Made by a program: the position numbers and the translations under genes | Assembly (NCBI GenBank): GCA_965217825.1 | Contig: OZ244571.1 | Span: 2,976,001-3,040,000 of the forward strand | Length of the DNA: 64,000 nucleotides | Direction: 5' to 3' | Source: VXNE01 sp965217825 | GTDB lineage: Bacteria > Pseudomonadota > Gammaproteobacteria > Pseudomonadales > Azotimanducaceae | The notes under the pieces: model-generated | What the model was told of the DNA's origin: nothing | The model's database searches: none | What the model saw: only the letters and a program-made list of their open reading frames with translations | Shown here: in pieces, positions 59,931-64,000 of the stretch | Layout: every line of letters begins with the position of its first letter | Numbering within the stretch: position 1 is the stretch's first letter

Positions 59931-60070
59931 CCTCGGAATGATCGTCCAGACACCGCACTTCAGGCTCATCTAGCGCTGGAAACCGTGCCGTCCCCCAGGC
60001 TCATGTTCTCATTGGAAAACGCTCTCACCGGCACCCCAACTCGCCGCATAGCTCGCAAACTTCCCACCAC

Positions 60071-61195
60071 TCACTGCTGCTTCAACTCACGAATGGCCGC
60101 CACAAAGAGAGCACGATCTATCTTTCGGTCCACGACCAAGAAGATAAACGGCCTATCGACAACGAACGGTGTTGGACGCGAGGCCCCAAAAACGTTCACC
60201 GCCGTTACTGACCTCGTTCTCGTCCCTCTCTCATCGACCTCAAGTACAGCATGGTGCAGCACATCATCCACGTACGGTGACGAAACGCCATCGACCATCT
60301 CATCAAGGCCGGAGGCAGCACTCCGAAATACCGACGCAACCCCAAGGCGGGTCAGGGCACGCTTTAGGGACACGCCCCTCCGAACGCTAAACCTTGGCAT
60401 AACCACCTTCAGCTGCCTCACCGGTGCCCTTAGTGCCCCGTAGACATCCGGATGTCCAAAGAGTTCTACCACATCACGATGTTGCTCATTCGTGGACAAT
60501 GCAATAATCGCACTGAATCTGGGATCTCGATAACTCATGGCAACACAACGAATCCCGTCTTCTGACTCAACATAAGGAAATGACCCCACCGCCTCTATCA
60601 TTGGCACCTGTACCACCGCATTTCCCCAATTGAAGAACTTCCCTCTCTCCACCCCCTCTGCTCTGAAAGCAACCTGCCACTCACCCGAGAAGGCGTTAAA
60701 GGAAATCAACCTAAGCGGCGTATCTAACCCACCTAGCCAATCCATGACGTCGTCAGCCCCATATCGTCCGATCACATCCTTCAACTGCTCCGTCCACCCC
60801 GCATCCGAAGCATCAATTACGAGTGTCCCCCCACCCTTAACGCGCTTCAGGTAGGTGTCTTTAAGACGGACCGCCTTTTGGTGCACGATCACGTTCGACC
60901 AATGCCAGCTCACACCGCTTCGGTCCGATCGCTCTGACTCCGGACCACATAGCGCCCCAAGAAACCGGAGGAGTTCCGACCTTGCAGACCCGACGGCTCC
61001 TGCCTCCAGCATCGAAAGCGCTTCGCAAACTCCATGACTGGCAATCAGTACATTACCACCGTCGTCCACCTTGGTCATAAACTCCGAGATTGCATGTAAG
61101 TTCTCAATCGCGTTAGCCACACCGCCTGTCACCATAAAACATCCCACCGCCAAGAGGAATCGAAAGCTACCAAAGAGTTCGCCCGTCCGCAGCAC
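60071..61195 (-). CDS. Secreted serpin (serine/cysteine protease inhibitor family)
   Basis: A 374-aa serpin. An N-terminal signal peptide is visible (FRFLLAVGCFMVTGGVANA, cleavage after about residue 29). Serpin landmarks in order: GGNVLIASHGVCEALSMLEAG, SWHWSNVIVHQKAVRL, LRLISFNAFSGEWQVAF, the breach/strand region KVVMPRFSVRRGVSLKRALTRLG, DDVLHHAVLEVDERGTRTRS, and the C-terminal signature FVVDRPFIFLVVDRK (about 342-356). The reactive loop (about 321-340) has Arg, Thr and Ser in place of the small residues of inhibitory hinges. The start is GTG 61195 with a weak ribosome-binding site. It follows a large secreted protein gene by 55 bp on the same strand. Serpins are patchily distributed in bacteria, so transfer is likely. 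Confidence 0.88.
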   Translation of the reverse strand: MLRTGELFGSFRFLLAVGCFMVTGGVANAIENLHAISEFMTKVDDGGNVLIASHGVCEALSMLEAGAVGSARSELLRFLGALCGPESERSDRSGVSWHWSNVIVHQKAVRLKDTYLKRVKGGGTLVIDASDAGWTEQLKDVIGRYGADDVMDWLGGLDTPLRLISFNAFSGEWQVAFRAEGVERGKFFNWGNAVVQVPMIEAVGSFPYVESEDGIRCVAMSYRDPRFSAIIALSTNEQHRDVVELFGHPDVYGALRAPVRQLKVVMPRFSVRRGVSLKRALTRLGVASVFRSAASGLDEMVDGVSSPYVDDVLHHAVLEVDERGTRTRSVTAVNVFGASRPTPFVVDRPFIFLVVDRKIDRALFVAAIRELKQQ

Positions 61196-61250
61196 ATCCA
61201 GTACTCGTAGTCCTGTCCGCAGCCAACCTGCTACGTGGCTGCTTTGCCGA

Positions 61251-64000
61251 TTACTTTTCGCCCCCTAAACGGAACACCTTGAGGATCACACCTGGCGGCG
61301 CACCTGTCCGGACGATCCGTCCTCCAACAACGTCTACATTCGCAATCTCCGACCAAGAGGCTCCACTTCCATCTGGACCCGCCATGCCCGCGTCATCGGA
61401 TGAAATCGAAAACGGAATCGTATCGACCAGCTGGTCGCCGAGACCTTCTCGAAGTACGATACTCACTCTCCCTGAGGCCTGCACCGCGCTACCGTAGTCG
61501 GAATAATAGTGAACCCGAACCCGATACAAGCCGTCCAGGATCGTCCCCGTCTCGTTCAGCGTACCGTGCTCGGGCCCAAAACCATTTCTGTCATCGAAAT
61601 CAAGCGTCAGACCATTCGAGGTCGTCCTACTCCCGTACCACATGCTCTCGCCAGCCGGTTCCGTAATGTACAGATCAACGTCTGTCCCATCCTGATCCCA
61701 AGTTAGTGTCGCGAGTAGATGGGCAACTGGCACGTCCCCTTGGAACGTTCGGATCAACGTTGCAGCATTTGTATACCAGTTGCTCTGATTATCAATATCG
61801 ACACCGGCAAGGAATACGAGCGTATTCGTCCCATTCGAAACCTCCAGCGCCTCACTGAAGCTACCATTAGTACCAACTGGGACGATGCGTGGTTCGCCGC
61901 CTTTCACGGTCAAAACTAGTTCCCCCCCCCTTCCCACCAATCCTTGATCCAAGGTACCCGAGACGGTCGTCTCCCGGCTCGCAACCACTTCGCCCTGTCT
62001 GGGCGAAGTCACCGAAATCTCATCAGACGTTACGAACCCGCTCGCCGCTTGCTCAGTCAAAGCCAGGAAGTCCTCGTTGCGCCCCAAGCTCGCCACGGCG
62101 ACGAACCCAAAGCTATCGTATCCGTCATACGTACCAAAGCCGTCATCGTAGCTCAGGCGTTGCGATTGTCTCGGAACGTTCACATCGTAGAACAGGAAAC
62201 CGGTTTCATCGTACCCATACACCACCGAGGCATGCCCCCCCGGGCCTCCCGACTCCCGCATCAGCAGGATAAGAGGAGCTTGCAGGAACTGCAGGTATCC
62301 CTTCATCGTCCGTATGAGAACTGCTTCGGGAAGAGCCTGCTCCACCTGCCATTGGCGATGAGCCCAAGTCTGACTCTGGGCCAATTGGGCGCGAGTAGCT
62401 ACCAATTGGGCCACCTCGTCACTGAAGCCGCCGTAGAGCCCATCAGTGCGATTATTATAATACCAAACCGCATACCCCGACATCCCCAAGCAGTTGCCAT
62501 TTGAAGTGAAGTAAATGTTCCCTTGGTTTCTGATCTGCCATCCATGAGTCCTCGGAGCAAAGTTAGTTTGGTAGCCCTGCGGAAGGCTTGCATCGAACGT
62601 CGTAAGGACAAATGTCGAAAATGACCGCGACTCGAAGGTGATAGTATCCATGTCCGAGTCAATCGAGAGGATCCGGACCGGCTTATACTGTCCTCCTTCG
62701 AAGTGCAGTGGCAGAAGAATCTGGTCCTGGCTCATCTCGGCGTCGTCATAGGCGACACGTATCTTAAACGGCCCGTTGATCTGATCTTGATCGGCTTCGC
62801 TGACCTGAATCTCAAAGGCTTCGTCGACCTGTCGGAGTCCCGACGGTAGACCCATGGGAAGCTCCGCTTCCATCACCTCAATCTCGATCGGCTTTAGGAT
62901 GGCGTCAGCAGGAATCATGATCGTCAGATCGCCGGCCTCGATGTCACCTCCATCTGGATCTGCCTCACCGCGACCGGTAAAAGTCGTGTCATCCGCGGTC
63001 GCAAGGCCTCGGATGACAACCAGCGCAGCGGCAACAGCGCCGTCATCATCGATCACCGTCAAACGGAAGATGAAATAGGTATTCTCCACAAGATTGGGCA
63101 ATGTGAACGATGCGATCGGACCATCCGCTCGGGACAGCTCAACAGCCGGCCCACGGACACTCTCCCAAAGATACGATACGATTCGTCCGTCGGGGTCGGA
63201 ACTCCCCGAGCCATCCAATACAACCAAGTTCCGTTCGTCGGCTTCCAGGTCAGGACCGGGATCAGCAACCGGTGGTCGGTTTATCTCGGCTAACATACCG
63301 GCGATCTGCCATGTCAGATTGGTGGTAGCACCGGTGATGCGATGCAAGGTACCTCTTGGTCCAAGGACATCGTAGTAAATCCAAGTCCCGGTCATCCCGT
63401 GACGGAGCAGAACTTCGTCGGCCCTGTCGGCATCGAGGTTGCCTACACCTACGAGTTGATAACTCTGATTCGACGTGACCCCAGTTAGGTTTTCGAGGGA
63501 GGCCCTCGTACCATCAATACGGTACGATATCCATTGTCCGTTGTCCCGGTGGCGAAGGAGGAGGTTATTGTAGCGACGATCGCCATCGAGATCGCCAATC
63601 CCCGCGAAGAGATAGTCGAGATTTGTTGTGGCGCCAGTGATGCGTCGAAGGACGGCCCTGCGGCCGTCGGTAACATAGTAAATCCATGCACCACTTGTAG
63701 TATGTCGAAGCACTAAATCATCCACGCCATCGCCATCGAGGTCCGCCACGGCCCGAATACGGTAGTCCAAGTTCGTCGTCACGCCAGTCAGGTGGCGTAG
63801 CTGTGCGCGCTCACCATCGAAGGAGTAAGAAATCCAGTTGCCGTTCTCGGCGTGACGGAGAACAATCTCCGAGTGCTCGTCACCATCGAGGTCGCCAACA
63901 CCTGCAACAACGTACTCAAGGTTTCGTGTGACGCCGGTTACGCGATGTAAAGTCGCATATCCGTCTCCAGCGATGACGTAGTAGATCCAACTGCCGTTTT
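61251..64000 (-). CDS. Large secreted multidomain protein: WIxY repeats, PKD, C39/papain-like peptidase, DUF2135-like (5' end missing)
   Basis: The frame is open to the right edge; 915 residues are visible. Residues 1 to about 235 hold five FG-GAP/VCBS-like units (GDLDGDxxxEIVLRH, NGNWISY, LTGVTTNLDY). A PKD domain follows (about 240-320, RPPVADPGPDLEADE, LDGSGSSDPDGRIVSYLWES), then a ZU5-like beta domain (about 325-455, LTIMIPADAILKPIEIEV). Residues about 480-650 look like a papain/C39 peptidase: NGNCLGMSGYAVWYY (Cys about 503), GGHASVVYGYDE (His about 589), FLFYDVNVP (Asp about 605). Next come an Ig-like segment (ISVTSPRQGEVVASRETTVSG) and a DUF2135-type domain (about 759-860, LATLTWDQDGTDVDLYITEP). 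It is probably exported; peptidase activity is inferred only. Confidence 0.72.
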   Translation of the reverse strand, partial: NGSWIYYVIAGDGYATLHRVTGVTRNLEYVVAGVGDLDGDEHSEIVLRHAENGNWISYSFDGERAQLRHLTGVTTNLDYRIRAVADLDGDGVDDLVLRHTTSGAWIYYVTDGRRAVLRRITGATTNLDYLFAGIGDLDGDRRYNNLLLRHRDNGQWISYRIDGTRASLENLTGVTSNQSYQLVGVGNLDADRADEVLLRHGMTGTWIYYDVLGPRGTLHRITGATTNLTWQIAGMLAEINRPPVADPGPDLEADERNLVVLDGSGSSDPDGRIVSYLWESVRGPAVELSRADGPIASFTLPNLVENTYFIFRLTVIDDDGAVAAALVVIRGLATADDTTFTGRGEADPDGGDIEAGDLTIMIPADAILKPIEIEVMEAELPMGLPSGLRQVDEAFEIQVSEADQDQINGPFKIRVAYDDAEMSQDQILLPLHFEGGQYKPVRILSIDSDMDTITFESRSFSTFVLTTFDASLPQGYQTNFAPRTHGWQIRNQGNIYFTSNGNCLGMSGYAVWYYNNRTDGLYGGFSDEVAQLVATRAQLAQSQTWAHRQWQVEQALPEAVLIRTMKGYLQFLQAPLILLMRESGGPGGHASVVYGYDETGFLFYDVNVPRQSQRLSYDDGFGTYDGYDSFGFVAVASLGRNEDFLALTEQAASGFVTSDEISVTSPRQGEVVASRETTVSGTLDQGLVGRGGELVLTVKGGEPRIVPVGTNGSFSEALEVSNGTNTLVFLAGVDIDNQSNWYTNAATLIRTFQGDVPVAHLLATLTWDQDGTDVDLYITEPAGESMWYGSRTTSNGLTLDFDDRNGFGPEHGTLNETGTILDGLYRVRVHYYSDYGSAVQASGRVSIVLREGLGDQLVDTIPFSISSDDAGMAGPDGSGASWSEIANVDVVGGRIVRTGAPPGVILKVFRLGGEK

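Larger units (their letters stand above)
58591..59954 (+). mobile_element. Decayed integrase-type insertion sequence, tail fused to an inverted relative
   Basis: The left end begins GGTGTCCGACGCATCATTC and the right end, read inward from 59954, begins GGTGTCTGGACGATCATTCC; both run into GGATGATCGTG. The similarity continues into coding sequence on both sides, so these are the 5' ends of two related transposase genes in opposite orientation rather than simple terminal repeats. No target duplication was found. The family is an integrase-core (rve-like) transposase, possibly IS481-like, not assigned further. Confidence 0.7.

Noticed and set aside
58114..59958. A 614-codon open frame on the minus strand across the transposon remnant
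   Set aside because: Low-complexity Arg/Ser/Ala/Pro protein, antisense to the recognisable transposase; only its first few dozen codons (from 59930) have meaning, as a second transposase remnant.
1..64000. CRISPR arrays, rRNA and tRNA genes
   Set aside because: No regularly spaced repeat array and no rRNA or tRNA-like stretch was recognised in the gaps between genes; a tRNAscan/Infernal run would settle it.

Overview
The window is GC-rich and densely coded, and looks like chromosome from a gammaproteobacterium, probably an uncultivated marine or host-associated lineage. The evidence is the mix of gene families (CysB, ThrH, NfuA, SohB, CysI with its DUF934 partner, AddA/AddB-like nuclease-helicase genes) and the methyltransferase-rnhA-dnaQ block next to an MltD-like transglycosylase, an arrangement usual in gammaproteobacteria. 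No rRNA, tRNA or CRISPR array was recognised. All calls were made by reading; no database search was possible.

Layout. 1-2.5 kb: a tripartite tricarboxylate (Tct) uptake operon cut by the left edge. 2.6-4.9 kb: an orphan ExbD, a PfkB sugar/nucleoside kinase and a chloramphenicol-phosphotransferase-like kinase. 5-10.7 kb: a five-gene peptide ABC importer. 10.7-11.6 kb: an XRE regulator plus nucleotidyltransferase pair with a palindromic operator candidate, probably a toxin-antitoxin module. 11.7-18.9 kb: sirtuin, diiron protein (3' frameshift), aminoglycoside-phosphotransferase-fold kinase, NadR-like kinase, a PdsR/PdsS-like two-component system and a metallo-beta-lactamase-fold hydrolase. 19-28.8 kb: core metabolism (icd, moaCDE, mnmA, purB, aceA, thrH, cysH). 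29-33.6 kb: cysB, a 5'-nucleotidase, DUF465, and a VWA-like / membrane J-domain / TerB cluster that resembles a split DjlA. 33.7-39.5 kb: two large overlapping DNA-repair genes. 39.5-40.8 kb: aroG (DAHP synthase) preceded by a candidate aromatic leader peptide and attenuator. 40.9-51.4 kb: nfuA, metH, cysI-DUF934, a CPA2 antiporter, acuI-like reductase, sohB and an SCP2-like protein. 51.4-53.2 kb: a complete IS1380-type element with a 4-bp target duplication. 53.2-58.3 kb: nudC, a PPIase/HupE deletion scar, dnaQ, rnhA, a methyltransferase and an mltD-like gene whose 3' end runs into a repeat. 58.3-64 kb: a decayed integrase-type transposon followed by a serpin gene and a very large secreted multidomain protein that continues past the right edge.

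How the genes fit together. Icd and AceA mark the TCA/glyoxylate branch point. CysH, CysI, DUF934 and CysB form an assimilatory sulfate pathway spread over 19 kb, and MetH and ThrH connect to methionine and serine/homoserine metabolism. Uptake of carboxylates and peptides suggests a heterotroph. Two families of small palindromic dispersed repeats (family A: 3 copies; family B: 3 copies plus a fragment) occupy many of the longer intergenic gaps, and in places touch gene ends.

The most unusual locus is the last 4 kb. A secreted protein (FG-GAP/VCBS-like repeats, PKD, a papain/C39-like Cys-His-Asp domain, DUF2135-like C-terminus) is followed 55 bp downstream on the same strand by a signal-peptide-bearing serpin. 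The base composition appears less GC-rich than the rest. It may be a protease with its own inhibitor. The second most interesting item is the candidate ribosome-mediated attenuator in front of aroG.
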